Assembly: GCF_019207085.1 (NCBI RefSeq)
Contig: NZ_JAATOM010000010.1
Location: 62,001-126,000, forward strand
Length of the DNA stretch: 64,000 nucleotides
Direction: 5' to 3'
Source: Variovorax sp. dw_308
GTDB lineage: Bacteria > Pseudomonadota > Gammaproteobacteria > Burkholderiales > Burkholderiaceae_C
Made by a program: the position numbers and the translations under genes
Part shown: positions 54,655 to 63,386 of the stretch, one piece after another
How the letters are laid out: each line of letters starts with the position of its first letter
Numbering within the stretch: position 1 is the stretch's first letter
The notes under the pieces: generated by a model
The model's input: the letters and a program-made list of their open reading frames with translations, nothing else
Database searches by the model: none
What the model was told of the DNA's origin: nothing

Positions 54655-55572
54655 CTATTCCGACTTCACCGCCATGGTCTGGAGGATGGTTTCGAGCTGC
54701 GGGCTCATGGCGAGGTCCAGGCTGATGCCCGAGGGCAGCTTGCGCAAGAACCAGCGCTTGTACTGGCGCTCGATCTCGCCGTCCTGCGCCAGCACCTGGA
54801 ACGAGTCGTTGACCAGCCGCGCCATTTGTGGATCGTCCTTGCGATACATGACGCCATAGGGGTCGTACGAGAGGAAGTCGCCCACCACCTGGTAGTCGCC
54901 CGCACCCTTGGTGGCGGCCTTGTCCTCCGCGATGAAGCCGTAGAGCAGCACGTCGTCGGTGGCGAAGGCATCGGCCTTGCCGGCTTTCACCAGGCCGAAG
55001 GACTCGGCATGGTCGGTCGACACCACGATGTTGAGGTTGAGCTTAAAACGCTCCGACAACTCCCTCATCGTCTTCTCGTTGGTGGTGCCCGAAGTCACCG
55101 CCACGGTCTTGCCGGCCAAGTCGCGATATTCCTTCACCGGCGAACCCTTCTTCACCAGCAGCTTGGTGCCGGAGACGAAGATGGTCGGCGAGAAGGCCAC
55201 GCGCTTCTGGCGTTCGAGGTTGCTCGTGGTCGAGCCGCATTCGAGGTCGACCTGCCCGTTTGCCACTGCATCGATGCGCGAGGCCGCGGTCACCGGAACC
55301 CACTTGATCGCCAGCGTCTTGTGGACGGCATCGCCGACCATGTCGACCAGTTGCTTGCACAGTTCGACCGAGTAGCCGATGGGTTCCTTGCGGGCATTGA
55401 GATAGGAAAACGGGATCGACGATTCGCGAAAGCCGATGGTCACGGCGCCCGCGTTGCGCACCTTGGCCAGCGTGCCGGTCAACTCCGCGTCGCTCTGGGC
55501 CTGGGCGCTTGCCATTCCAAGCCCCCAGGCCATCAAGGTCGCGGCGGCCAGCCGCATGCATGCGGTGTTCAT
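54655..55572 (-). CDS. GltI-like glutamate/aspartate solute-binding protein, copy 2
   Basis: A 305-residue paralogue of the protein encoded at 52119-53069. Signal peptides differ, but the mature domains are near-identical, including RESSIPFSY, LECGSTTSNLERQK, VTSGTTNE and TDHAESF. Differences are mostly conservative. It starts 17 bases after the stop of symporter copy 2. The long open frame upstream of its start is antisense shadow. Confidence 0.88.
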   Translation of the reverse strand: MNTACMRLAAATLMAWGLGMASAQAQSDAELTGTLAKVRNAGAVTIGFRESSIPFSYLNARKEPIGYSVELCKQLVDMVGDAVHKTLAIKWVPVTAASRIDAVANGQVDLECGSTTSNLERQKRVAFSPTIFVSGTKLLVKKGSPVKEYRDLAGKTVAVTSGTTNEKTMRELSERFKLNLNIVVSTDHAESFGLVKAGKADAFATDDVLLYGFIAEDKAATKGAGDYQVVGDFLSYDPYGVMYRKDDPQMARLVNDSFQVLAQDGEIERQYKRWFLRKLPSGISLDLAMSPQLETILQTMAVKSE

Positions 55573-55589
55573 GGCTTGTCTCACGTTCT

Positions 55590-56897
55590 TCAGGCGTGCA
55601 CCGGATGCGCCAGCGTCGCGGCGCTCTCGACGTCGAGCTTGCGCGCGTTGGCCTCGGCCTCCGTCTCGGGCAGCAGTTCGCGTTCCCACTTGGCGACCAC
55701 GGCGGTGGCAATCGAGTTGCCGACCGCATTGGTGGCCGAGCGACCCATGTCGAGGAAGGTGTCCACGCCCAGGATCAGCAGCAGGCCGGCCTCGGGGATG
55801 TTGAACTGGTTCAGCGTGGCCGCGATCACCACCAGCGAGGCGCGCGGCACGCCGGCCATCCCTTTCGACGTGAGCATCAGGATCAGCAGCATCGTGATCT
55901 GCGTGCCCAGCGGCAAGGTGATGTTGTAGGCCTGGGCGATGAACAACACGGCGAAGGTGCAATACATCATCGAGCCATCGAGATTGAACGAGTAGCCCAT
56001 CGGCATCACGAAGCTGGAGATCTTGCGCTTGACGCCGAAGCGGTCGAGCGCGTCCAGGATCTTCGGATACGCCGCCTCGGAACTCGCGGTGGCAAAGGAC
56101 AGCAGGAAGGCCTCCTTGATCAGCACCAGCAGCTTGAACACGCGCGGGCCCAGGAACAGGAAGCCGGCGCCGATCAGGACGCCCCACAGTACGAAGAGGC
56201 CGAGGTAGAAATCGCCCATGAAGACCGCGAACTTCAGCAGGATCTCCAGCCCGTTCACGGCCACCGTGGCAGCCATCGCGGCCAGCACCGCCAGCGGGGC
56301 CAGCTTCATCACGTAGCCAGTGATCTTCAGCATCGCATGGGCGAGTTCGTCGATGGCGTTCACCAGCGTCTTGGCCTTGTCGCCCAGTGACGCCAGCGCC
56401 ACGCCGAAGAACATCGAGAACACGACGATCTGCAGGATCTCGTTGTTGGCCATGGCCTCGGCGAACGACTTCGGCACGAGGTGGCTCACGAAGTCCTTCA
56501 CCGTGAACTTGGAAGTGGCGAGGTTGGCCGAGGCGCCGATGTCCGGCAGCGGCAGCCCCAGGTTGTGGCCCGGCTGAAGCAGGTTGGCCATGATCAGCCC
56601 GATGATCAGCGAGATCAGCGAGGCGGTCACGAACCAGCCCAGCGCCTTGCCGAACACCCGCCCGACCGAGGCCGCGTCTCCCATGTGCGCAATGCCCACG
56701 ACCAGCGTCGAGAACACCAGCGGGCCGATCAGCATCTTGATGAGTCGCAGGAACACATCCGACATGATCGACACATAGCCCGCGATCTCCGCGGCGGTCT
56801 TCTTGTCCGGGAAGCTCTTGAAGATCATGTAGCCGACCAGGATGCCGACCACCATCGCGATCAGGATCGACAAGGCCGGCGGGAACTTCTTTTTCAT
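55590..56897 (-). CDS. DAACS-family dicarboxylate/amino acid:cation symporter, copy 2
   Basis: A 435-residue paralogue of the symporter at 53072-54388, with the same HP1, TM7, HP2 and TM8 motifs. Divergence is limited mainly to the first membrane helix (PPALSILIAMVVGILVGYMI) and the C-terminal tail. AAGGGG eight bases before ATG supports the start. It heads the two-module array; no terminator is seen between the modules, so read-through into copy 1 is possible. Confidence 0.93.
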   Translation of the reverse strand: MKKKFPPALSILIAMVVGILVGYMIFKSFPDKKTAAEIAGYVSIMSDVFLRLIKMLIGPLVFSTLVVGIAHMGDAASVGRVFGKALGWFVTASLISLIIGLIMANLLQPGHNLGLPLPDIGASANLATSKFTVKDFVSHLVPKSFAEAMANNEILQIVVFSMFFGVALASLGDKAKTLVNAIDELAHAMLKITGYVMKLAPLAVLAAMAATVAVNGLEILLKFAVFMGDFYLGLFVLWGVLIGAGFLFLGPRVFKLLVLIKEAFLLSFATASSEAAYPKILDALDRFGVKRKISSFVMPMGYSFNLDGSMMYCTFAVLFIAQAYNITLPLGTQITMLLILMLTSKGMAGVPRASLVVIAATLNQFNIPEAGLLLILGVDTFLDMGRSATNAVGNSIATAVVAKWERELLPETEAEANARKLDVESAATLAHPVHA

Positions 56898-57116
56898 GCT
56901 GCGAACCCCTTCGTCGAGATAGATATCCGGGAGGGGCGTCCGGCGGCGGTTCAGTCGAATCCGGGCCGGCGCCCACTGCGTGGCATTCATTTCCGCCCTG
57001 AAGCACGCAGTCTGCACTGAACGGCCGGCGAGTGCCACTGTTGGAAGCGCTGTACGTGCGCTGCGCGGTGTGCGCAAGCTCCGTGCGCCCTCGGGAGACT
57101 TTGTCCGGAGCGTCCC

Positions 57117-57122
57117 TAGAAT
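57117..57122 (+). promoter_or_regulatory. possible -10 box before the mutarotase gene
   Basis: TAGAAT lies eight bases before the ATG at 57130, so a transcript from it would be leaderless or nearly so. No clear -35. The 232-base divergent gap otherwise shows nothing clear. Confidence 0.3.
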
Positions 57123-57129
57123 CGGAAGC

Positions 57130-57960
57130 ATGCCGATCCAATCCCTCCAGTTCCGTGGCCAGCCCGCGTTGGCGCTCGACCTGCCTGCCGGCGATCGCGC
57201 CATCGTCGCGATGCATGGCGCGCACCTGCTCTCCTGGACCACCGCCGACGGTGTCGAGCGCATCTACCTGAGTCCCGAAGCGCTGTTTGACGGCAGCAGC
57301 GCCATCCGTGGCGGCATCCCGGTCTGCTGGCCCCAGTTCAACGTGCGCGGCACGCTGCCCAAGCACGGCTTTGCACGCAACCTGCCCTGGCAGGCGATGC
57401 CGTCCGCCGACGGGCAACTGGTGATGGCGCTGCGCGACGACGAAGCCACGCGCACCCTCTGGCCGCATGCCTTCAGCCTCCGGCTCACCGTCACCCTCGC
57501 GCCGCGGCAACTGCGCGTCACGCTTGATGTAGCCAACTCCGGTGCGACGCCGTTCAGCTTCGCGCTGGCGTTGCACAGCTACCTGCAGGTCGACGACATC
57601 GCGGATGCCCGGCTCGAGGGATTGCAGGGTGCCCCGTGCTGGGACTCGTTGCGCGACCTTCGCGACGTCGAATCGGCGCAAGCCCTGCGCTTCACTGCCG
57701 AATTCGACAGCGTCTACGGCGCCCCGCCTGCACCGCTGAAACTCGTCCAGCCATCGGGCACCCTGCAGATCGCCCAGAACGCCACCTGCACCGAAACCGT
57801 GGTCTGGAACCCCGGTCCCATCCTCAGCGCCAAGCTCGCGGACATGCCCGACGACGGCTACCGCCAGATGCTGTGCGTGGAGGCGGCCCGCATCGACGAA
57901 AACATCATCCTTCCACCCGGCGCCCAATGGCAGGCGTGGCAGGAACTCACCGTCCTCTGA
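57130..57960 (+). CDS. D-hexose-6-phosphate mutarotase (YeaD-like)
   Basis: A 276-residue galactose mutarotase-fold protein that interconverts anomers of hexose 6-phosphates. The active-site His is in LPKHGFARNLPW and the Glu in MLCVEAARIDE near the C terminus; the RGGIPVCWPQF block is typical of YeaD. It stands between the symporter module and hisF, 11 bases before hisF, so it is likely co-transcribed with hisFIE. Confidence 0.88.
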   Translation: MPIQSLQFRGQPALALDLPAGDRAIVAMHGAHLLSWTTADGVERIYLSPEALFDGSSAIRGGIPVCWPQFNVRGTLPKHGFARNLPWQAMPSADGQLVMALRDDEATRTLWPHAFSLRLTVTLAPRQLRVTLDVANSGATPFSFALALHSYLQVDDIADARLEGLQGAPCWDSLRDLRDVESAQALRFTAEFDSVYGAPPAPLKLVQPSGTLQIAQNATCTETVVWNPGPILSAKLADMPDDGYRQMLCVEAARIDENIILPPGAQWQAWQELTVL

Positions 57961-57971
57961 ATCCCCGAACC

Positions 57972-58772
57972 ATGCTTGCCAAACGCATCATTCCCTGCCT
58001 CGACGTGACCGGTGGCCGCGTCGTGAAGGGCGTCAACTTTCTTGAACTGCGCGATGCCGGCGACCCGGTCGAGATCGCGGCCCGCTACAACGCGCAGGGC
58101 GCCGACGAACTGACTTTCCTCGACATCACGGCCACCAGCGACGGCCGCGACCTGATCCTGCCGATCATCGAGGCCGTCGCGTCGCAGGTGTTCATCCCGC
58201 TGACCGTGGGCGGCGGCGTCCGCACCGTGGCCGACGTGCGCCGCCTGCTCAATGCGGGCGCCGACAAGACCAGCTTCAACTCGGCCGCCATCGCCGACCC
58301 CTCCGTCATCGACGCCGCATCGCACAAATACGGCGCCCAGTGCATCGTGGTGGCGATCGACGCCAAGCGCCGCACCGCCGGGGAAGAAGCGCGCATCGGC
58401 GCCGACGGCAAGGCGGCCGGGCCAGGCTGGGATGTCTACAGCCACGGCGGCCGCAAGAATACCGGCCTGGATGCCGTTCGATGGGCCGCCGAGATGGCGC
58501 GCCGTGGCGCCGGCGAGATCCTGCTGACCAGCATGGACCGCGACGGCACCAAGAGCGGCTTCGACCTCGCCCTGACCCGCGCGGTGAGCGACGCGGTCGG
58601 CGTGCCCGTGATCGCGTCCGGTGGCGTCGGCACCCTTGATCACTTGGCCGACGGCGTGCAACAGGGCGGCGCCGATGCGGTCCTGGCGGCCAGCATCTTC
58701 CACTATGGCGAGCACACCGTCGGCGAGGCCAAGCAGCGCATGGCCGCGCGCGGGATTCCCGTGCGGATCTGA
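57972..58772 (+). CDS. hisF: imidazole glycerol phosphate synthase, cyclase subunit
   Basis: A 266-residue TIM-barrel cyclase, partner of HisH. The first catalytic Asp is in RIIPCLDVTGGRVVKGVNF and the second in LLTSMDRDGTKSGFD. VGGGVRTVADVRRLL and IASGGVGTLDHL are the phosphate-binding loops. An insert of a few residues (GEEARIGADGKAAGPG) lies after the VVAIDAKRR strand, as in other Burkholderiales. Confidence 0.97.
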   Translation: MLAKRIIPCLDVTGGRVVKGVNFLELRDAGDPVEIAARYNAQGADELTFLDITATSDGRDLILPIIEAVASQVFIPLTVGGGVRTVADVRRLLNAGADKTSFNSAAIADPSVIDAASHKYGAQCIVVAIDAKRRTAGEEARIGADGKAAGPGWDVYSHGGRKNTGLDAVRWAAEMARRGAGEILLTSMDRDGTKSGFDLALTRAVSDAVGVPVIASGGVGTLDHLADGVQQGGADAVLAASIFHYGEHTVGEAKQRMAARGIPVRI

Positions 58773-58856
58773 CCGCACGCCGGTCCGCCGGTCCGGCGTG
58801 GCGTATCCACATCCCGCCGGGGAAAACTGCCTTTGCCAATCACCGACAATGCGCTG

Positions 58857-59246
58857 ATGAATTGGCTTGATCAAGTGAAATGGGATGCGAACGGACTCGT
58901 GCCGGTGATCGCGCAGGAGCAGGGCAGCAACGACGTATTGATGTTCGCCTGGATGAATCGCGAGGCGCTCGGCAAGACGGCCGAGCTCGGCCGCGCCGTG
59001 TATTTCAGCCGCTCCCGCAACAAGCTCTGGTTCAAGGGGGAAGAGTCCGGCCATGTGCAGACCGTGCACGAGATCCGCGTCGACTGCGACAACGACGTGG
59101 TGCTGCTGAAGGTCACCCAGCTCGGTCATGAACCCGGCATCGCGTGCCATACCGGCCGCCACAGCTGCTTCTTCAGCAAACTCGAAAATGGCCAATGGAC
59201 GGCAGTGGAGCCTGTCTTGAAAGACCCCGAGTCGATCTACAAGTGA
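58857..59246 (+). CDS. hisI: phosphoribosyl-AMP cyclohydrolase
   Basis: A 129-residue zinc enzyme, monofunctional as usual in betaproteobacteria. The active-site and metal blocks are FAWMNREALGKT, YFSRSRNKLWFKGEESGHVQ, DCDNDVVLL and GIACHTGRHSCFF. The start MNWLDQVKW is the usual N terminus; a TTG at 58833 with GGGGA upstream would add eight residues. Its stop overlaps the hisE ATG. Confidence 0.95.
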   Translation: MNWLDQVKWDANGLVPVIAQEQGSNDVLMFAWMNREALGKTAELGRAVYFSRSRNKLWFKGEESGHVQTVHEIRVDCDNDVVLLKVTQLGHEPGIACHTGRHSCFFSKLENGQWTAVEPVLKDPESIYK

Positions 59247-59281
59247 TGAACAGCATGAACAGCATGAACAGCATGAACATC
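59246..59281 (+). repeat. 9-base tandem repeat at the hisE start
   Basis: Three copies of ATGAACAGC are followed by ATGAACATC. Each copy begins with a start codon in the hisE frame. Confidence 0.9.
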
Positions 59282-59638
59282 GACAGCCTGGACCGCCTCG
59301 CCGCCGTCATTGAAAGCCGCCTGCCCGCGCGCGGCGGCGATCCGGACAAGAGCTACGTGGCCCGCCTCCTGCACCGGGGTCCCGACGCCTTCCTGAAGAA
59401 GATCGGCGAGGAGGCCACCGAAGTCGTCATGGCGGCCAAGGATGCCGACCACGGCGGAGACCGCGCCAAAATAGTGAACGAAGTGGCTGATTTGTGGTTC
59501 CACAGCATGGTGGCGCTGGCGCACTACGGCTTGTCGCCCCGTGATGTCGTTGCCGAACTGATGCGCCGCGAAGGCACCAGCGGCATCGAGGAAAAGGCCC
59601 TGCGCAAGGCGCAGGATCGAGAGGCGACCAACGATTGA
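59246..59638 (+). CDS. hisE: phosphoribosyl-ATP diphosphatase
   Basis: A 130-residue all-alpha MazG-like pyrophosphatase, completing the his cluster. The catalytic core is KKIGEEATEVVMAAKD with NEVADLWFHSMVAL. The N terminus is unusual: MNSMNSMNSMNID comes from three copies of ATGAACAGC plus ATGAACATC, giving four in-frame starts. The normal protein would begin at the last one. The first ATG is coupled to hisI. Confidence 0.95.
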   Translation: MNSMNSMNSMNIDSLDRLAAVIESRLPARGGDPDKSYVARLLHRGPDAFLKKIGEEATEVVMAAKDADHGGDRAKIVNEVADLWFHSMVALAHYGLSPRDVVAELMRREGTSGIEEKALRKAQDREATND

Positions 59639-59652
59639 AGAAAGGACTCGCC

Positions 59653-60042
59653 ATGGCCAATGAAGTCGTGCCAGTGCCCGCCAACGATTCACTCAAGACG
59701 ATCGGCTGGATCAGCTATGTCATGCACCTGATCGTGGCGGTAGGTGCTGTCCTGCCAGGGGCGCAGGCATCCATCGCGCTGCTGCTGATCGCGCTGGTCA
59801 TCGACCTGGTCAAGCGCGACGAAGCGGTGGGCACCTGGCAGGAATCCCACTTCTCCTGGCGCATCCGCTCGGTGCTGTGGGCCGGCCTGCTCTACGTGGT
59901 GACGTCGCCGCTCTGGCTGCTGCTGTTCCTGCCCGGCTGGATCGCGTGGGCACTGATTTCGCTATGGTTCCTGTACCGCATCATCAAGGGCATGGTGCGC
60001 ATGAACGCCGGCCAACCAATGGAGACAACGAGTGTCGTCTGA
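59653..60042 (+). CDS. small membrane protein, DUF4870-like
   Basis: A 129-residue protein with three to four membrane helices (about 18-40, 43-60, 75-95 and 98-113). The LKTIGWISYVMHLI and HFSWRIRSVLWAGLLY blocks resemble the DUF4870 family, whose function is unknown. AAAGGA lies eight bases before ATG. Its 3' end overlaps the hinT start. Confidence 0.75.
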   Translation: MANEVVPVPANDSLKTIGWISYVMHLIVAVGAVLPGAQASIALLLIALVIDLVKRDEAVGTWQESHFSWRIRSVLWAGLLYVVTSPLWLLLFLPGWIAWALISLWFLYRIIKGMVRMNAGQPMETTSVV

Positions 60043-60391
60043 TCCCAATTGCATCTTCTGCAAAATCATCGAAGGCAAGATTCCGTCGCGCAAGATGTAC
60101 GAAGACGACGATCTGTTCGGCTTTCATGACATCGCGCCGTGGGCGCCGATCCATTTCATGCTGGTGCCCAAGCGCCATATCCCCTCGATGGCGCAACTCA
60201 CGCCGGAAGATTCTGCGCTGATGGGCAAGATCATGACGCTCGCGCCCAAGCTGGCGGCCGAGGCGGGATGCAATCCGTATCCGAAGGGCGGTTTCCGCGT
60301 GGTGGTCAACACCGGTGCGGAGGGCGGGCAGGAGGTTCATCATCTCCATGTTCACGTCATGGGCGGCCCGCGCCCGTGGCTCAGGGGCTGA
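60032..60391 (+). CDS. hinT: HIT-family purine nucleoside phosphoramidase HinT
   Basis: A 119-residue histidine-triad hydrolase. CIFCKIIEGKIPSRKMYED opens the protein and the triad HHLHVHVMGG lies at the C terminus with the catalytic central His. The GTG start has GGAGA about six bases upstream and overlaps the membrane-protein gene by 11 bases. Confidence 0.95.
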   Translation: MSSDPNCIFCKIIEGKIPSRKMYEDDDLFGFHDIAPWAPIHFMLVPKRHIPSMAQLTPEDSALMGKIMTLAPKLAAEAGCNPYPKGGFRVVVNTGAEGGQEVHHLHVHVMGGPRPWLRG

Positions 60392-60405
60392 ACCGGCGGC
60401 CCGCA

Positions 60406-60411
60406 TAAAAT
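60406..60411 (+). promoter_or_regulatory. possible -10 box of tatA
   Basis: TAAAAT lies 26 bases before the tatA ATG, in an AT-rich stretch just after the hinT stop. No clear -35. Confidence 0.35.
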
Positions 60412-60437
60412 TAGTCACAATTTTTCAGGAGTCATCC

Positions 60438-60680
60438 ATGGGTTCTTTTTCAATCTGGCACTGGCTGATCGTGCTGCTGATCGTGGTGATGGTGTTCGGC
60501 ACCAAGAAGCTGCGCAACATGGGCAGCGACCTCGGGGGCGCTGTCAAGGGGTTCAAGGACGGCATGAAGGACGGCTCCGCCACTGACGCCGCCGGCAACG
60601 CGCCCGCCGCGCAAGTGACGGCCAACGCCGCCGCTGCCGACAAGCCGACGATCGACGTCGAAGCCCGTCAAAAGTCCTGA
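60438..60680 (+). CDS. tatA: Sec-independent translocase subunit TatA
   Basis: An 80-residue pore-forming subunit of the Tat system. The short N-terminal helix SIWHWLIVLLIVVMVFG is followed by the FGTKKLRNMGSDLGGAVKGF amphipathic helix. CAGGAG precedes the ATG. It would export folded cofactor proteins such as MsrP in this window. Confidence 0.96.
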   Translation: MGSFSIWHWLIVLLIVVMVFGTKKLRNMGSDLGGAVKGFKDGMKDGSATDAAGNAPAAQVTANAAAADKPTIDVEARQKS

Positions 60681-60686
60681 TCCCGC

Positions 60687-61145
60687 GTGCTCGACCTCGG
60701 CATCGAAAAGATGGCGCTGATCGGCGTGGTGGCGCTGATCGTCATCGGGCCTGAAAAGCTCCCGCGCGTGGCGCGCACCGTCGGCACCTTGCTCGGCAAG
60801 GCGCAGCGGTACGTCAATGACGTCAAGCAGGAGGTCAACCGCTCGATGGAGCTGGACGAACTCCGCAAGATGAAGAGCACCGTCGAAGACGCGGCGCGCG
60901 ATGTGGAGCAGAGCATCCACAGCGAGGCGAACGCAATCGAGAAGAGCTTCAAGGAAATCGACGACAGCCCGTCTTCTTCGTCCGAAGTCGCGCAGGTGTT
61001 CCCCGAATACAAGCATCCACGCAAGAACTGGCGCCTGAAGCAGGGCGCCACGCCGCAGTGGTACAAGTCGCGCAACGGCGTGCGCACCAAGGCGCTCTCC
61101 GGCGCGGCGCGCGTGGCGCGCTTCCGTCCGCACAAGATCAACTGA
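60687..61145 (+). CDS. tatB: Sec-independent translocase subunit TatB
   Basis: A 152-residue substrate-receptor subunit. The GTG start gives the standard N terminus LDLGIEKMALIGVVALIVIG with PEKLPRVARTVGTLLG after it. A long charged helix (40-100) follows and a basic tail. It begins six bases after tatA. Confidence 0.95.
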   Translation: MLDLGIEKMALIGVVALIVIGPEKLPRVARTVGTLLGKAQRYVNDVKQEVNRSMELDELRKMKSTVEDAARDVEQSIHSEANAIEKSFKEIDDSPSSSSEVAQVFPEYKHPRKNWRLKQGATPQWYKSRNGVRTKALSGAARVARFRPHKIN

Positions 61146-61200
61146 GTCCACCCTGCGCCCGCGCGCGCCGGACTTCGCACCGGTCAATGCACCTTCCCCA

Positions 61201-61995
61201 ATGGCCGAACCCTCGAAAAACAAAGAAGACGAACTCGCAGGCACCGAACAGCCGTTCGTGCAGCATCTGGTCGAGCTTCGCGACCGCCTCCTCTATTGCT
61301 GCTATGGCCTGGCCGTGGCGGCTGCATTGCTCGCCGTCTGGCCCGGCCCGAGCGGGCTGATCGATTTCATCGCGATACCGATCCGGGCCCACATGCCCGA
61401 AGGGGCGAAGCTCATTGCCATCGGCGTGTTCTCCCCCTTCTTCGTGCCGCTCAAGGTGCTGGGCATGACGGCGGTGCTGCTGGCGCTGCCGTGGCTCATG
61501 TACCAGATCTGGATGTTCGTGGCGCCCGGCCTCTACAGCCATGAAAAGCGTTTTGCCCTGCCGCTGATCTTCTTCGGCAGCCTGCTGGCCTATGGCGGCA
61601 TCGCGTTCGTGCAGTTCTTCGTGCTGGACAAGATGTTCACCTTCATACAGCGCTTCGCCCCGCCATCCGTGCAGGCGACGCCCGACATCGCGTCCTACGT
61701 CGAGGCCATCCTGTCGCTCTACATCGCCTTCGGCGTGGCCTTCCAGGTGCCGATCGTGGTGATGCTGCTGGTGCGCTTCGAGATGGTCACGGTCGAGAAG
61801 TTGCGCTCGTTTCGCGGCTACTTCATCGTCGTCGCGTTTGTCGTGGCGGCCGTGCTGACGCCACCTGATGTGGTGTCGCAACTGGCGCTTGCCATACCGA
61901 TGTGCCTGCTCTACGAAATCGGCATCATCGGCGCCAAGCACTTCGTGCGGCACTCCAGGGCGCCCGATGAGAGCGCCGATTCACCGGCGCCCTGA
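61201..61995 (+). CDS. tatC: Sec-independent translocase subunit TatC
   Basis: A 264-residue, six-helix twin-arginine receptor. HLVELRDRLLYC near the N terminus (Glu of the signal-binding site), PFFVPLKVLGMTAVLLALP, FVAPGLYSHEKRF and TPPDVVSQLALAIPMCLLYE are all typical. It is the end of the tatABC unit and is convergent with the protease gene; the 85-base gap shows no clear terminator. Confidence 0.97.
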   Translation: MAEPSKNKEDELAGTEQPFVQHLVELRDRLLYCCYGLAVAAALLAVWPGPSGLIDFIAIPIRAHMPEGAKLIAIGVFSPFFVPLKVLGMTAVLLALPWLMYQIWMFVAPGLYSHEKRFALPLIFFGSLLAYGGIAFVQFFVLDKMFTFIQRFAPPSVQATPDIASYVEAILSLYIAFGVAFQVPIVVMLLVRFEMVTVEKLRSFRGYFIVVAFVVAAVLTPPDVVSQLALAIPMCLLYEIGIIGAKHFVRHSRAPDESADSPAP

Positions 61996-62080
61996 TCGGA
62001 ACCGGATTGGGCGATCTTGATAAAGGCCGCTGTCCCGGCCGAGGATGCGCGGGCGGCGGAGGGCTTGATCCGGCGCTCTG

Positions 62081-63244
<1,164 letters not shown>

Positions 63245-63386
63245 TGAAAGGCGACGACGATGAGGATTGCACGGAGATGGCCGGCAGCGGCGCCGGTACA
63301 CGGATTCGGCATTGTCCCCCAACGGCCTCCCTGTGATGACCGGCGGCATGTGGCACTTGGGGGCAAGACGGAGCCACAATCGCGGC

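Noticed and set aside
54655..57927. A 1090-codon minus-strand frame that includes the second binding protein
   Set aside because: Only the last 305 codons are a protein. The rest is an out-of-frame shadow of the symporter gene and antisense to the mutarotase gene; no fusion protein is supported.
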